Positions 8,492-19,743 are shown, numbered from the stretch's first letter. The stretch is DNA of 64,000 nt from Planctomycetota bacterium (GCA_003389215.1 QQVP01000071.1:124001-188000), one strand, 5' to 3'. Program-made: numbers and translations. The notes: a model not told the origin generated them from the sequence alone.

Positions 8492-10300
8492 CTATTCGAT
8501 CTCCACCAGCTCTTCGACGCTGCCGTCGCGATGGAATCGGCCGACGAGAATCTCGCTGTTTCGATTCTGACCCAGCACGGTGCGGCTGCTGGGCGGGGCG
8601 AGCGATCGGTAGTAGAGCCACTGCGACTTGCCAATTTCAACGCGATATCCGACCGCGACGTCGGGCGGCACGCGGCTGCGATCCTCGCCGACCGTGAGCT
8701 GGCGCCAGGTGACGGGAGCCTTGCGTCGACGTCGGGAGAGATCGAAAAACAGCGGGGCCGCGAGGGCCGCGCCCGCCAGCGTCTGCCGCAGCTCGAGGGT
8801 CCGTTCTGCGCAACGTAACGTCCCGCGGCTGGAATCGGAACGCCACTCGGAGATTCCCAGCGGCAGGACGCGAAACGTCGGCTCGTCGATGCCGAGTCGC
8901 AGCTCGGTGTGCCTCCGGTCGGCGGCAACTTGAACATCCTTGCCCAGAGTTAGCCGACTGATGTAGTCGACGCGATGGCGCGAATCACCCTGGACGGCAT
9001 CGGACATCAAGAGAAACTCGTCATTATGGGCGAGCAGGAAGCTCCGCTGCAGCTGCACACCTTCGGCGAGGGACAACTCGAGCTCGAGGAAGTCGCAGTC
9101 GCGATCCGATTCCCAGCACACTTGCTCCCATTCCGCGTCCGCATCGACGGCGAGTGGGCGGCCGTCTACCTTCACTTCAACGTCCCACGACGAAGAAAAG
9201 AGCGTCTGCTTGCCGACGTTCAATTCGCAGCGGAGCGGGAGTCGATCGTAGGCGACCGTCACGTGATTCGAAGACCGCGACCAATCGCTGCGCAGGGTCG
9301 TCAAGCTGGCCCACTCCGACTCGCCGGCCGCCCGCGGCCATTCCTCTTCGGGTTCGTACCCGCCGCGACGTCCCGGTAGCGCGACGTCGGCAACTTCTTC
9401 GTCGGCCTCATCTCCGGCCAGGTCGAGTGCCGACTCGAACAACGCCGCCGACCAGACGCCCACCTCGCGGTCGGCAAGAATTTGGGTGCCGTCGTGCCGA
9501 CACTGACGGATGGCCGAGGTGATGAACCAGGCGTACTGCTCCCGCGCCTGCTTGGAGAGCCGCAGCGACTTACGGACTTCGCCCAAAGCACAACAACGCG
9601 TCCAGCAGGCCAGCAACTCTCGACTGCTGTCCAGGTAACGGGCGTGAAGGGTTCCTTCGCCGTCGAGCACTTCCAAGATCGACGTGGACAGAAAGTCCCG
9701 TCCTGCCTCGGCGGCGGCCCGCGTGGCGGCAAGTTCCGGGAGCACGCAGCCGAGCGTTAGCGGTAGCTCGCCGCGCAAGAGGTGCATTACGCCCACATCG
9801 GCGTCCGCTGCCAACGCGACCGACTCCTCCGTCAGCTTGAGGAGACAATCGAACAGTTCGATCCAGGCCTCGGGAGTGCACTGGTTGCTCAGCGACGGCA
9901 GGGCCTCGGCCCAGGCAAGGGCCTCCAGAGCCACGGCGCGATCGACGCTCGTGACGTCGGTCTCCACCAACCAGGCCGACAGCTGTTCAGCGGCCTCGGC
10001 GGTGGCATTTCCCCGACCGGCAACCGCGCGGGCGAGTAGTTTGAGAAGCCCGGTTGTTTGTTGGTGCGCTTCGGCGGTCAGCGTCCAAGCCAGTGGCGAC
10101 GATTTGCCGCCGACCAGCCGCGACCGCAGCGACGGGGTGTCCCGCTGTCGGAGGTGCTTTTTCCAAACCTTCCAGAGGCGAGCCGCGTCGGCGTCTTCCG
10201 CGGCCCGTCGCAACTTGCCGGGCGCGGATGAGTGCCAGACGTCGGGGTCGAGGAACCGCTCGAGCGTTTTGACGGGAGTCGTGTCGAGAGTTGTGGTCAT
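8492..10300 (-). CDS. Uncharacterised protein, 602 aa
   Basis: Not recognised. The ATG at 10300 (MTTTLDTTPVKTLERFLDP) is preferred to an in-frame start 168 bp upstream, which would add an atypical basic leader running into the region facing the next gene's promoter. There is no signal peptide and no membrane segment. Residues 1-330 are mostly alpha-helical with a Leu/Ala-rich pattern. Residues 330-600 look beta-rich, with alternating hydrophobic and charged strands and a segment LAHNDEFLLMSDAVQG that recalls the beta domain of heparinase-II/III-like proteins, although no catalytic residues of that family can be identified. It is followed 39 bp later by yggS. Function unknown. Confidence 0.75.
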   Translation of the reverse strand: MTTTLDTTPVKTLERFLDPDVWHSSAPGKLRRAAEDADAARLWKVWKKHLRQRDTPSLRSRLVGGKSSPLAWTLTAEAHQQTTGLLKLLARAVAGRGNATAEAAEQLSAWLVETDVTSVDRAVALEALAWAEALPSLSNQCTPEAWIELFDCLLKLTEESVALAADADVGVMHLLRGELPLTLGCVLPELAATRAAAEAGRDFLSTSILEVLDGEGTLHARYLDSSRELLACWTRCCALGEVRKSLRLSKQAREQYAWFITSAIRQCRHDGTQILADREVGVWSAALFESALDLAGDEADEEVADVALPGRRGGYEPEEEWPRAAGESEWASLTTLRSDWSRSSNHVTVAYDRLPLRCELNVGKQTLFSSSWDVEVKVDGRPLAVDADAEWEQVCWESDRDCDFLELELSLAEGVQLQRSFLLAHNDEFLLMSDAVQGDSRHRVDYISRLTLGKDVQVAADRRHTELRLGIDEPTFRVLPLGISEWRSDSSRGTLRCAERTLELRQTLAGAALAAPLFFDLSRRRRKAPVTWRQLTVGEDRSRVPPDVAVGYRVEIGKSQWLYYRSLAPPSSRTVLGQNRNSEILVGRFHRDGSVEELVEIE

Positions 10301-10400
10301 GGGAGTGAGCTTCCTGCCCAGGAATCCTTGGTGGAATCGAATCGAACGGCCACGACGCGGGGCCGCCTGGTTTCGCAGATGGCAGCGCGGCAACTCGCAA

Positions 10401-10429
10401 TGGACCGCGCGCGAACCACGGGGTATAGT
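10401..10429 (+). promoter_or_regulatory. Putative sigma-70 promoter of the YdjY-domain gene
   Basis: TGGACC (10401-10406) and TATAGT (10424-10429) are separated by 17 bp, with an expected start site about 75 bp before the ATG at 10512. The -10 matches well and the -35 is moderate. It lies in the short divergent region with the 602-aa gene. Confidence 0.4.
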
Positions 10430-10511
10430 ACCAGCATCGAGAGGCAAATGTCTTCCCCCCAACGGCACGTCGTGTCGTCTGCGCAGCGAGCATCAAGGAG
10501 CACGGATCGGC

Positions 10512-11450
10512 ATGTTGTGGAAACACCTTGTTTGGAGCCTCTTGGGGATGGCGTCGGTCGTCTTCGCGGCTTGCGTGTTTGCGGAAGAGCAGCCGGGCGA
10601 ACAAGCCGCGGACACTGACGAGCAGGTCGCCCGTGAAGACGGGTCGTCGCCGGCTGCCGGAGAGGAAGACGCCGCGGAAGAGGAAGGCGCAGCGGACGAG
10701 CCGCAGCTGCCGGACGAGATTGGCGGCGATTTGCCGCGGGATGAAGACGGCAACATCATCGACCGACCGGGGCGTCCCGCGAACGACTCGCCCGAGCACA
10801 TCTACGGACCGGTGCCCGAGCACTGGAAGAAGCTGCCGGGGCAAGCCACCTGGGTCGACAGCAAGAATGGAGCCGTGATCTTCGACGGCCGTATCTGCCG
10901 CAAGACGGGACTCCTGGAGATGTTGATCTGTACGGGCGGCTTCAAGGAACATGAATCGGTTATTGCCGCTTACACGCAACCGAGCGTCGTGACGGCAGCC
11001 CTGATGCTGGTGAAGGCCGAGCCCGGCGGCCCGGCGGAATTCGAGCCCGAGTTCAAACCGGCGCACGGCACGATTGTCGACATCGCGGTGCGTTGGATGG
11101 AAGGCGATGAGGAAGTCGAGGTGCCCGCCCAGGATTTGGTCATCGACGTGAAGACCCAAGAGGTTCTCGACCTGAACTGGGTCTTCGCGGGGAGCGGGTT
11201 CTGGAAGGGCGTCGACGGCGGTCCCGAGCGCTTTATCGCCGATCATGGCGGCGAGTTCGTCTGTGTGAGCAACTTTCCCGGTTGCGTGCTGGACATTCCC
11301 GTCGAGCTCAGCGCGTCGAACGAACTGCTGACGCTCACGCCGCACACCGAGCGGATTCCGCCGGTCGGTACCAAGGTGCGGGTGATTCTCGAGCCGCGGG
11401 TGCCCAAGCAGGACGGCGACAAGGCAGCCGCGGACGCCGACGAAGAGTAA
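10512..11450 (+). CDS. Secreted YdjY-domain protein
   Basis: A 312-residue protein with an N-terminal signal peptide (MLWKHLVWSLLGMASVVFAA, cut near residue 24), then an acidic low-complexity linker rich in Glu, Ala and Asp (about 25-80). The folded domain starts near WVDSKNGAVIFDGRICRKTG and contains GGFKEHESVIA, the hallmark of the YdjY family found mostly in planctomycetes; its function is unknown. A much longer frame stays open upstream to about 9684, but AAGGAG before 10512 and the signal peptide fix the start. It probably has its own promoter (10401-10429) and converges with the HemQ gene, 56 bp between stops. Confidence 0.85.
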   Translation: MLWKHLVWSLLGMASVVFAACVFAEEQPGEQAADTDEQVAREDGSSPAAGEEDAAEEEGAADEPQLPDEIGGDLPRDEDGNIIDRPGRPANDSPEHIYGPVPEHWKKLPGQATWVDSKNGAVIFDGRICRKTGLLEMLICTGGFKEHESVIAAYTQPSVVTAALMLVKAEPGGPAEFEPEFKPAHGTIVDIAVRWMEGDEEVEVPAQDLVIDVKTQEVLDLNWVFAGSGFWKGVDGGPERFIADHGGEFVCVSNFPGCVLDIPVELSASNELLTLTPHTERIPPVGTKVRVILEPRVPKQDGDKAAADADEE

Positions 11451-11506
11451 CTCGGGGCGCTCGCAGTCATCGCCCGCGTCCGTAAGGACACCGCGCGGTC
11501 TCGTCT

Positions 11507-12352
11507 CTAGCCAATGCGGCAATGGTCGAGCATCTCGGCGGCGGAGCCGACGTAGCTGGTGTAGAAGGGGCCGAACTCGGCGTAGGCCGCGCTCGCTTCG
11601 TCGAACCGCATGCGGTAGACAATGTCCTTGAGGAATTCGGGATTGCGGGCCCACAGCGTGACGCCCCACTCCCAGTCGTCGAGCCCCACGGAGACGGTGA
11701 TCAACTGCGTCACCTTGCCGCCGAACGTCATGCCGGTGCGGCCATGTTCGGCCATCAGTCGGTAGCGTTCAGCGAAGTCGAGCAGGAACCAGTTCGCGCC
11801 CGGCACGCGACTCTTGTTCATCGGATAGAAGCAGGTGGCGGGCCAGTCCGGCAGGTCGGGTGTGAGACGTTGCCGGCGCATGTGGACCTCGCGCTGTTCA
11901 TAGGCCTTCAGCTTCGCGTTGTAGGCGGGGCTGCCTGCCGTCTCGCCCTCGTCCACCAACCGCTGGCCATACTGCTCGAGCGTCGGCACGTACTCCGAGA
12001 CTTCGGTGATCGAGACGAAGGAATAGGTCGGCACCAAGGCCGGCCCCAGCGGACTGGCCAGCAGGCGTTGATGCACGCTGTCGATGACCAGCGGATCGGG
12101 GTCCATCAGCATCAGGCCGAAATCGGCCTTGTGGCCGCTGACCAGCGAAGTCTGAAGCCGCGTGGGCGCGGCCTCGGCTTCGGGATCGAGAATGGCGGTC
12201 AACTGTTCGCCACCGCTTTGACGGGCCGAGTCAGACAGACTCGCGAGCGCGGCCCGATCGAAACGATAGAAAAAGTGGCTACAGTGCCAGCCCTCGGTCG
12301 GCTCGCGCGAGGATTCGACGGCTTCGCCGCTAGGGTGGGGACGCGAACTCAT
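11507..12352 (-). CDS. hemQ: Coproheme decarboxylase / chlorite-dismutase-family haem enzyme (HemQ/ChdC)
   Basis: A 281-residue member of the chlorite dismutase superfamily. In the coproporphyrin-dependent pathway the enzyme decarboxylates Fe-coproporphyrin III to haem b using hydrogen peroxide. The sequence matches the non-chlorite-degrading branch: a ferredoxin-like repeat with SGHKADFGLMLMDPDP, the conserved FYPMNKSRVPGANWF segment, then EHGRTGMTFGGKVTQLITVSVGLDDWEWGV, where the His is the likely proximal haem ligand. The start ATG at 12352 is chosen because an extra 27 residues upstream match no family pattern and lie close to a repeat element. One copy of the 104-bp repeat lies about 95 bp upstream. 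Confidence 0.9.
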   Translation of the reverse strand: MSSRPHPSGEAVESSREPTEGWHCSHFFYRFDRAALASLSDSARQSGGEQLTAILDPEAEAAPTRLQTSLVSGHKADFGLMLMDPDPLVIDSVHQRLLASPLGPALVPTYSFVSITEVSEYVPTLEQYGQRLVDEGETAGSPAYNAKLKAYEQREVHMRRQRLTPDLPDWPATCFYPMNKSRVPGANWFLLDFAERYRLMAEHGRTGMTFGGKVTQLITVSVGLDDWEWGVTLWARNPEFLKDIVYRMRFDEASAAYAEFGPFYTSYVGSAAEMLDHCRIG

Positions 12353-12446
12353 AGGGCAGGGGCCTCGGGGGCAGACGACAGCGGTCAGTTCATTAGAGAC
12401 CGCATTATCGGTCGTCGCCACGAGTGCCGACAAGGCAGGGCGCTCT

Positions 12447-12549
12447 TATTGAGCCCTGCGCAGCCAATGAGCCAGGCCGACCAGCGGGAGGCCGGCATTT
12501 CAGCGGGCACCGCTGCCGCGAAGGGCTCATTAACAACGCAGCCATCAAT
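12447..12549 (+). repeat. 104-bp palindromic repeat family, copy 1
   Basis: Begins TATTGAGCCC and ends near CATCAAT. This is the most diverged of four copies (GCCAGG for ACCAGG, ATTTCAG for ATTCCAG, a final TCAATC for TCAATA). The GAGCCCT/AGGGCTC outer pair is kept. It lies between the HemQ start and the 162-aa gene's stop codon. Confidence 0.9.
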
Positions 12550-12618
12550 CGATCTGCCAGGGAGCCACGTACGTGCGATTCGCGATGTGGAGAAGCGCAG
12601 TGGTTCTGCGCGACGCGT

Positions 12619-13107
12619 TTACTCGACGGCCGCAACCAGGTCGCCTACCAGCCGTAAAAAGACCTCGCGGGTCACACTGGCCGGCACGGCCCGACGCGCG
12701 ACGCCGTTCGTTTTGCAAAAACGCTGCAGGCGAAGCTCGCCGCCGCGGCGGACCAGCAGCTCGTAGTAGGAGCGACTATCTTCGACTCGGTGCGGCGGTT
12801 CGGAGCGCAGCTGAACCATGCCCTCCTCGGCGTCGGCCTCGATGACCGCGATGGGTTCCAGCAGGTAGGTCAGCTGCTTGGAAAGCGCGGCCCCGATTTC
12901 CTGAACCCGCTCGCCCGTGGCGTCCGCGAGCTTGCTGCTCTCGACCGTCAGGTGCTCGAAGGCGCACCCCAGCGAGCCAAGGGCGGACAACTCGCACACC
13001 ACGCGGGTCTCGTCAACGGTGGCGTCGAGCGTATGACTGCCGTTGCAAAAGTCGGTCTGAATTCCGACACCTTCGAGCTGCTCGATAATCTTTTCGGTGA
13101 TGGTCAT
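12619..13107 (-). CDS. Uncharacterised 162-aa protein, last gene of the prkA operon
   Basis: No family recognised. A soluble alpha/beta protein of 162 residues without a signal peptide; the N-terminus (MTITEKIIEQLEGVGIQTDF) resembles a small ligand- or partner-binding fold, and the C-terminal half is rich in Arg, Glu and Val. It starts 43 bp after the spoVR stop on the same strand, so it is probably the fifth gene of the PrkA-YeaH-SpoVR operon and may act in the same stress response. ATG 13107 is preceded by AAAGGGGAGCG, a good ribosome site. Confidence 0.75.
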   Translation of the reverse strand: MTITEKIIEQLEGVGIQTDFCNGSHTLDATVDETRVVCELSALGSLGCAFEHLTVESSKLADATGERVQEIGAALSKQLTYLLEPIAVIEADAEEGMVQLRSEPPHRVEDSRSYYELLVRRGGELRLQRFCKTNGVARRAVPASVTREVFLRLVGDLVAAVE

Positions 13108-13149
13108 AATCGCTCCCCTTTAGCGCGGCCGAGCCGTCTGCCTGCCTGG

Positions 13150-14703
13150 TTAAGCCTCCTTGGCGTCCGCATCGCCGGCTTCCTCGGCGAGTCCTAAGTC
13201 GCTGGTGCTATGCTCGCTGCCGTCGTAGGAGAGCAGCACGCGTTTCTCGCCCAGCACGGTTTCGATATGGACCGGTCGCGTCCACAGCCGATTGAGATTC
13301 GCCAGTGTGTCGCGGGCGTAGTCGGCCTTGAGCTCGACGCCGTTGAAGCGGTGTTCCAGCAGCAGCTCGCCGCGATTCTTGTAGTTGCCGTCGACGACGG
13401 AAATTCGCGGGCGGCCGGCGTTCGTCAGGTTGAACAGCAATTGCTGCTTGATCTGCGGGAAGGCCCGGCTTTCGATTTCATACACGTCGGCCTGCTCGTT
13501 GTAGCCGAACTGGAAGAAGTTGTGTTCGCGGCAAAAATCGAGCGTCAGGAAGGTCTCGATAAAGGTCAGGTCGTTGTGGACGCGGCGGACCTCGAAGATC
13601 TTTTCGCGACCAAGCCCCGCCCCGGTGTTCCACTCGGCCCGCTCGCGCATGTCGTCGCAGGCTTCGAAATCCTTGCCGAAACGGCCCTTGTTCCAGCGAT
13701 CTTCGATGTCGCGAAACAGCTCGAGGCCGAGCTTGTAGGGATTCAGTTGCGTACGCGAGCCGCCCATGGTGCCGGCGTGATGATCGCAATAGTGAATCAC
13801 CTCGTCGGGCTCCAGCTGCTTCTGCGTCATGATCGTGGAGTGCCAGAAGCTGGCCCAACCCTCGTTTATGATCTTGGTCTGGGCCTGCGGCGCGAAGTAG
13901 TAGGCCTCGTCGCGAAGAATGGCCAGGGTGTCGAGCTGCCACGGCTTCAGCGGTGCGTGTTCCATCAGGAACAGCATCACGTCGGCTTCGGGGTGCTGTG
14001 GGAAGCCGGCCTGTTGCTCCTCTTCCGCGAGGCGACGCTGCCGTTCGGCCTCGAGCACGTCGGGCGGATTGATGTACTCGTCCATGTACGACTTCGCCTG
14101 AAAACGCCCGGGACCGCGGTCAGGGGCGTCGTCGCCCTGGCCTTCGAACTGGTACCGATTCGGCGGCGACTCGCGACGCTGGATGAAGGTCGAGTGAATG
14201 TCGATCAAATCCTCGATCGACAGACAGCAGTCGATGAACTCTTCGACCTGTTCCACGCCAAACCGATCCATATAGCGGCGGATCCGATTTCCGTGATTGG
14301 CCATGTCGTCCATCATCTTGCGATTCGTATGGGCGAAGTAGGCGTTGTTCTTGAAGAAGTCGCAATGTCCGTAGACGTGGGCCATCACAAGCTTCTGATC
14401 GGTGAGCGAATTGGACGACATCAGGTACGCGTAGCAGGGATCGTTGTTGATCACCAGCTCGTAGATCTTGCTCAGCCCGTAGTGGTAGCTCTTGGCGAGC
14501 TTTTCGTATTCCATGCCGAACCGCCAATGGGGATAGCGGGTCGGAAAGCCGCCATAAGCCGCGATCGCGTTGAGCTGATCGGCGTCGACGAGTTCGAAGA
14601 TCGTCGGGAAAAAGTCGAGCCCATAGGCCCGCGCATTCTCCTCGATGACCTCTTGCAGTCCGGCCAGGGTGTCGGGAAGCGGATCGTAGGTAACGATGGC
14701 CAT
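13150..14703 (-). CDS. SpoVR/YcgB-family stress protein
   Basis: A 517-residue SpoVR-family protein. Members are usually encoded with PrkA and YeaH and are induced in stationary phase or nitrogen starvation; the molecular function is unknown. Recognisable segments include FGMEYEKLAKSYHYGLSKIYELVINNDPCYAYLM, GHCDFFKNNAYF, YYFAPQAQTKIINEGWASFWHS, and ELFRDIEDRWNKGRFG. The length agrees with E. coli YcgB (about 510). It is the fourth gene of the minus-strand operon, 63 bp after the 62-aa gene. Confidence 0.94.
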   Translation of the reverse strand: MAIVTYDPLPDTLAGLQEVIEENARAYGLDFFPTIFELVDADQLNAIAAYGGFPTRYPHWRFGMEYEKLAKSYHYGLSKIYELVINNDPCYAYLMSSNSLTDQKLVMAHVYGHCDFFKNNAYFAHTNRKMMDDMANHGNRIRRYMDRFGVEQVEEFIDCCLSIEDLIDIHSTFIQRRESPPNRYQFEGQGDDAPDRGPGRFQAKSYMDEYINPPDVLEAERQRRLAEEEQQAGFPQHPEADVMLFLMEHAPLKPWQLDTLAILRDEAYYFAPQAQTKIINEGWASFWHSTIMTQKQLEPDEVIHYCDHHAGTMGGSRTQLNPYKLGLELFRDIEDRWNKGRFGKDFEACDDMRERAEWNTGAGLGREKIFEVRRVHNDLTFIETFLTLDFCREHNFFQFGYNEQADVYEIESRAFPQIKQQLLFNLTNAGRPRISVVDGNYKNRGELLLEHRFNGVELKADYARDTLANLNRLWTRPVHIETVLGEKRVLLSYDGSEHSTSDLGLAEEAGDADAKEA

Positions 14704-14766
14704 GGCGGTTCGACTCGTTCGAGATTCTGTTGCGCGGCCAGGGGTAGCCGCCCGTCGGTGCCTGAC

Positions 14767-14955
14767 TTAGTGGGCCGGGTCGATACGAAACTGCGTCACA
14801 TCCGTTTCGTGAATGACGTCCCAGAGCCGTGGGTACTCCAGGCTCAGCCGCCGCCTCGCCTCGCCCAGGGCGAGCTCGGGCGAGTCGCTTTCCACTTCGA
14901 CGTGGGCGTGACCGAGTTGAACGCGGTATTGGCTGAGACGCTGCGGATGGCTCAT
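14767..14955 (-). CDS. Small 62-aa protein between yeaH and spoVR
   Basis: A 62-residue protein with no signal peptide or membrane segment and no known family that I recognise. The sequence (MSHPQRLSQYRVQLGHAHVE, then acidic and Leu/Arg-rich) reads like a real small soluble domain. It lies 21 bp after the DUF444 stop and 63 bp before the spoVR start on the same strand, and the start is preceded by CAGGAG. Its position inside a conserved stress operon suggests a partner or regulator of SpoVR or YeaH (inference). Confidence 0.65.
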   Translation of the reverse strand: MSHPQRLSQYRVQLGHAHVEVESDSPELALGEARRRLSLEYPRLWDVIHETDVTQFRIDPAH

Positions 14956-14976
14956 TTCAGTCGCTCCTGACGTGTT

Positions 14977-16086
14977 CTATTTTCCCGTGCCCAGGAAAAG
15001 TTTGATGGAATCGTAAATGGCGTCCTTGTTCTCAATTTCCGAGAGCACGATCTTCTCGTGATCGGTGCCGAAGATCGACTCGAGCGCGCGAATGTACTCA
15101 CCGCTGCCATAAGGGCTTTCGACCTGCCCGTAACAGAACAGGTTGCACGCTGGCAGCAACGTGTTGCGAAGCAGGTCGATGCTCTGCTGGTTGTCCTCGC
15201 CCCAATTGTCGCCGTCGGAAAATTGGAAGCAGTAGATGTTCCAATCGGACGTCGGGTACTCCTCGGCCAGCAGCTCCGCGCAGGCTTTATAGGCCGAGCT
15301 GATTCGCGTGCCACCGCTCTCGCGGGTGTGGTAGAAGGTCTCTTCGTCGACAACCTTGGCCGCCGCGTCGTGAATGATGTAGCGGACTTCGATGCCGTCG
15401 TACTGATTCGACAGCCAGGTGTCGATCCAGAAGGCCTCGGTGCGAACGATCTCCTTCTGGTCGTCGGTCATCGAGCCGGAGACGTCCATCATGTAGATCA
15501 CCACGGCGGCGGCCTCGGGCTCGGTCACCTCCTGCCACGAGCGGTAGCGCCGATCTTCGTTGATCGGCACGATACGCGGTCGGTGGGGGGCGTAGCTGTT
15601 CGAAGCGATCTGCCGACGCAGCGCCTGCATGTAGGTCCGCTTGAAGTGCCGCAGCGACTCGGGACCGGTGCGGCGCACGCTGTTGTAGCGAGCCTTCAAC
15701 TGAGTGATGCGATCGCGACCGCGCGGTTCGATGCGGGGAAGCTCGAGCTCCTGGGCCATGATTTCGGCCAGCTCTTCGAGCGAGACGTCGACTTCCAGGA
15801 TGTGCTGCCCGGGATCGCTGCCGGCCTGGCCTTGTCCGCTGCCGTCGTCTCCGCCACCGGCAATCGGCGTACCCTCTTCGCCGTCGCCCGAGCCGACGCC
15901 GCCGGAGCCGTTCTTGCCGTAGCGGAACCGCGGTACGTCGAGATGGGGAACGGGAATGCTGACCAGGTCGCGTCCCTTGCGACCGATCATCTCATCGTGC
16001 GCGATGTATTTGCGCAGATTTTCCCGGATCTTGCCACGCACGATCTGGCGGAATCGCCGCTGATCGGTTTCGATTTTCATGGTCAT
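14977..16086 (-). CDS. DUF444 / YeaH-family VWA-like protein
   Basis: A 369-residue DUF444 protein. These accompany the PrkA kinase and SpoVR; the C-terminal half is a von Willebrand A-like domain with the metal-binding MIDAS pattern DVSGSM (in [18 protein letters not shown]), suggesting metal-dependent protein binding. The N-terminal region has a basic helix ([19 protein letters not shown]) and a Gly/Ser/Asp-rich linker near residues 65-95. ATG 16086 is preferred, with GAGGG upstream; an ATG two codons later is also possible. It is separated from prkA by 263 bp that contain the tandem-hairpin array. Confidence 0.93.
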   Translation of the reverse strand: MTMKIETDQRRFRQIVRGKIRENLRKYIAHDEMIGRKGRDLVSIPVPHLDVPRFRYGKNGSGGVGSGDGEEGTPIAGGGDDGSGQGQAGSDPGQHILEVDVSLEELAEIMAQELELPRIEPRGRDRITQLKARYNSVRRTGPESLRHFKRTYMQALRRQIASNSYAPHRPRIVPINEDRRYRSWQEVTEPEAAAVVIYMMDVSGSMTDDQKEIVRTEAFWIDTWLSNQYDGIEVRYIIHDAAAKVVDEETFYHTRESGGTRISSAYKACAELLAEEYPTSDWNIYCFQFSDGDNWGEDNQQSIDLLRNTLLPACNLFCYGQVESPYGSGEYIRALESIFGTDHEKIVLSEIENKDAIYDSIKLFLGTGK

Positions 16087-16208
16087 AGGATGACCCTCAT
16101 TCCTTGAGGGCAACCGTGCCGTCCTTCGCCACACTCGACCCGGCGGGTCGAGGCGTTTTGAAGCACCTTGGCATCCTTTTGTCAGCGGTCGTCCTGACCT
16201 GCCGTCAT

Positions 16209-16298
16209 CCGCGGTTCCCCGTCACCGGGGCTGCCCGTTGCCGGGATTACCCGCCGCCGGGGTTGCCCGTTGCGGGGCTCACCCGGCAAGAACCGCGG
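16209..16298 (-). repeat. Four tandem 16-bp hairpin units inside a 9-bp inverted repeat (prkA-yeaH spacer)
   Basis: CCGCGGTTC (16209-16217) and GAACCGCGG (16290-16298) form a perfect inverted repeat. Between them lie four 16-bp tandem units (16218-16233, 16234-16249, 16250-16265, 16266-16281) of consensus CCCGTYGCCGGGGYTR, plus a partial fifth. Each unit can itself form a CCCG/CGGG mini-hairpin. In the minus-strand transcript this sits between prkA and yeaH. Confidence 0.85.
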
Positions 16299-16349
16299 TT
16301 GTATCCGAACACCCGCGGAGACGCACAGGCTCGGGCCTTTGCCGTTGGG

Positions 16350-18395
<2,046 letters not shown>

Positions 18396-19141
18396 GGAGA
18401 TCCTCCTGACGGAAAGGACCCCCCTCGCGGCAATTTCGCATGTCAACCTGTTCGATGCGACGCGACCGCAGAGGGTGATCGCGATATAGATGAAACTCGG
18501 TATGAATCAAAAGTGGAGTACGAATGAACCCCGCGATCCGCGCTGTGGCGGATGCGGCCGTTTGGTAGCTCAGCGGTCTCCTTAACCGAACAGCAAGTCA
18601 TGGCGCGCCTATCGATGCCTCTAGTAACTCGACATTAATTCACCGCCTGAACAACACAACGTGCGCAAAACAACCCATCGCAGAGCAACTTCGGCGCGCG
18701 CAGCAACAAGGAACGATGAGATTCCCTGGGAGCCGGCCGAAATGCACCGCACAGCAGCTGTGGTGCGAGGCGAGCGAATAGAAATTGGAAAAGAACCTGG
18801 TGTCTGTCAGCGAGGTGACAGAGCGGAGGGGACTCGGTGGCATCAAGTGCCAGCAGGTCGGCCATCCATTGCCTGCAACCCCGGCTGTCCATTCCACTTA
18901 CAAGTATCGGTACAAAATTCGTGTGCGGCAAGATCGACTTGAGACAATCTCCGCGCACTTCGCCTTCGTGAATTCTGGCACGAGTTGCGAACCCGGTCGA
19001 CACAAAGGACTTCCGACGCACTGAGAAACGCGAATGCGTCGGCGAAAAAAATCTCGTTCGCGTGGCGAAGCATCGAGTCGCTTGGGCCTGCGGGCGACAT
19101 CGGCGATAGCGACCTGCCGCCCGGCCAGGCGTTGCCGGCCA
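18396..19141. other. 746-bp gene-free region upstream of prkA
   Basis: No supported gene. The open frames here on both strands have irregular composition and no family resemblance. The part next to prkA is A/T-rich and holds a promoter candidate. A CTGTCA/TGACAG hairpin (18804-18821) follows a GAAAAGAACCTGGTGTCTGT stretch that resembles the short palindromes seen near REP-type mobile elements. The region may hold a decayed mobile element or an unrecognised RNA. Confidence 0.5.
18483..18510 (-). promoter_or_regulatory. Putative promoter of the prkA operon
   Basis: Read on the minus strand, TTGATT (complement of 18505-18510) and TATATC (complement of 18483-18488) are 16 bp apart, placing transcription start about 80 bp before the prkA ATG. 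This is a housekeeping-type match. Related operons elsewhere use stress sigma factors, so it may not be the only promoter. Confidence 0.35.
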
Positions 19142-19552
19142 TTAACCGACGAGCCGTTCCACGCTCTCGATCAGGCGATCGAGGGCGAACGGTTTGCGAA
19201 TGTAGTCGTCCACGCCCAGCATCTCGGCGTAGGCCTTGTGACGGCTGCCCTCGTTGGCGGTAATCATGATGACCCGCAGGGGAACGGGCCGCGAACGGCG
19301 GAGTTTCTCCAACACCAGAAAGCCGCTCCGCTTCGGCATCATCATGTCGAGGATCACCAGATCGGGATCCTCCCGTTCGGCCATGGCGAGCCCCTGATTG
19401 CCGTCACGGGCGATGAGCACGGTGTAGCCCTTGGCTTCCAGCGCCAGTCGCAGGGTCTCGATGATCTCATGGTCGTCGTCGACCAACAGAATCCGTTTTC
19501 CCCCGGAGGACTCCGCGGGCGAATCGGCGGGCTTGGCTTCTTGCTTGGGCAT
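19142..19552 (-). CDS. Single-domain response regulator (CheY-like receiver)
   Basis: A 136-residue protein with a short Pro/Ser/Ala-rich leader (1-19) followed by one receiver domain: acidic pocket ILLVDDDHE, phospho-acceptor Asp in DLVILDMMMPKRSGF, the Thr of MITAN and Lys of IRKPFALDRL. There is no output domain, so it acts through protein contacts. No histidine kinase gene is nearby. The same frame remains open far upstream, but no receiver-type sequence precedes the ATG at 19552. Confidence 0.9.
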   Translation of the reverse strand: MPKQEAKPADSPAESSGGKRILLVDDDHEIIETLRLALEAKGYTVLIARDGNQGLAMAEREDPDLVILDMMMPKRSGFLVLEKLRRSRPVPLRVIMITANEGSRHKAYAEMLGVDDYIRKPFALDRLIESVERLVG

Positions 19553-19743
19553 ATCAGGCAGGCTCTTCAATCGCAGCAGCAGCGGCCGCGCGGTCGTTAG
19601 AAGAGCGAGCGGCAGCCGAGCGGTCCATGGTGTTCCGCAGGGGCATCCAGCCAGCCCCAGGACTGCTCCAACTATCGCAAATTGCCGGAGCTTTGCAAGC
19701 CACCCGCGAAACGACGTGCCAGCGTCGGTCGTCGAAATTCCAC

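Noticed and set aside
9684-10511. N-terminal extension of the YdjY-domain protein
   Set aside because: The extension lies antisense over the 602-aa gene; the downstream ATG has a ribosome site and a signal peptide.
16218-16281. CRISPR array
   Set aside because: Units are head to tail with no spacers, and no cas genes occur in the window.
18555-18600. tRNA-like stretch (GGTAGCTCAGCGG)
   Set aside because: Only the D-arm-like segment is present; no anticodon arm or T-arm (GGTTCGAATC) can be folded.
18635-19021. 128-codon minus-strand frame
   Set aside because: Irregular composition and no domain; several frames are open here on both strands.
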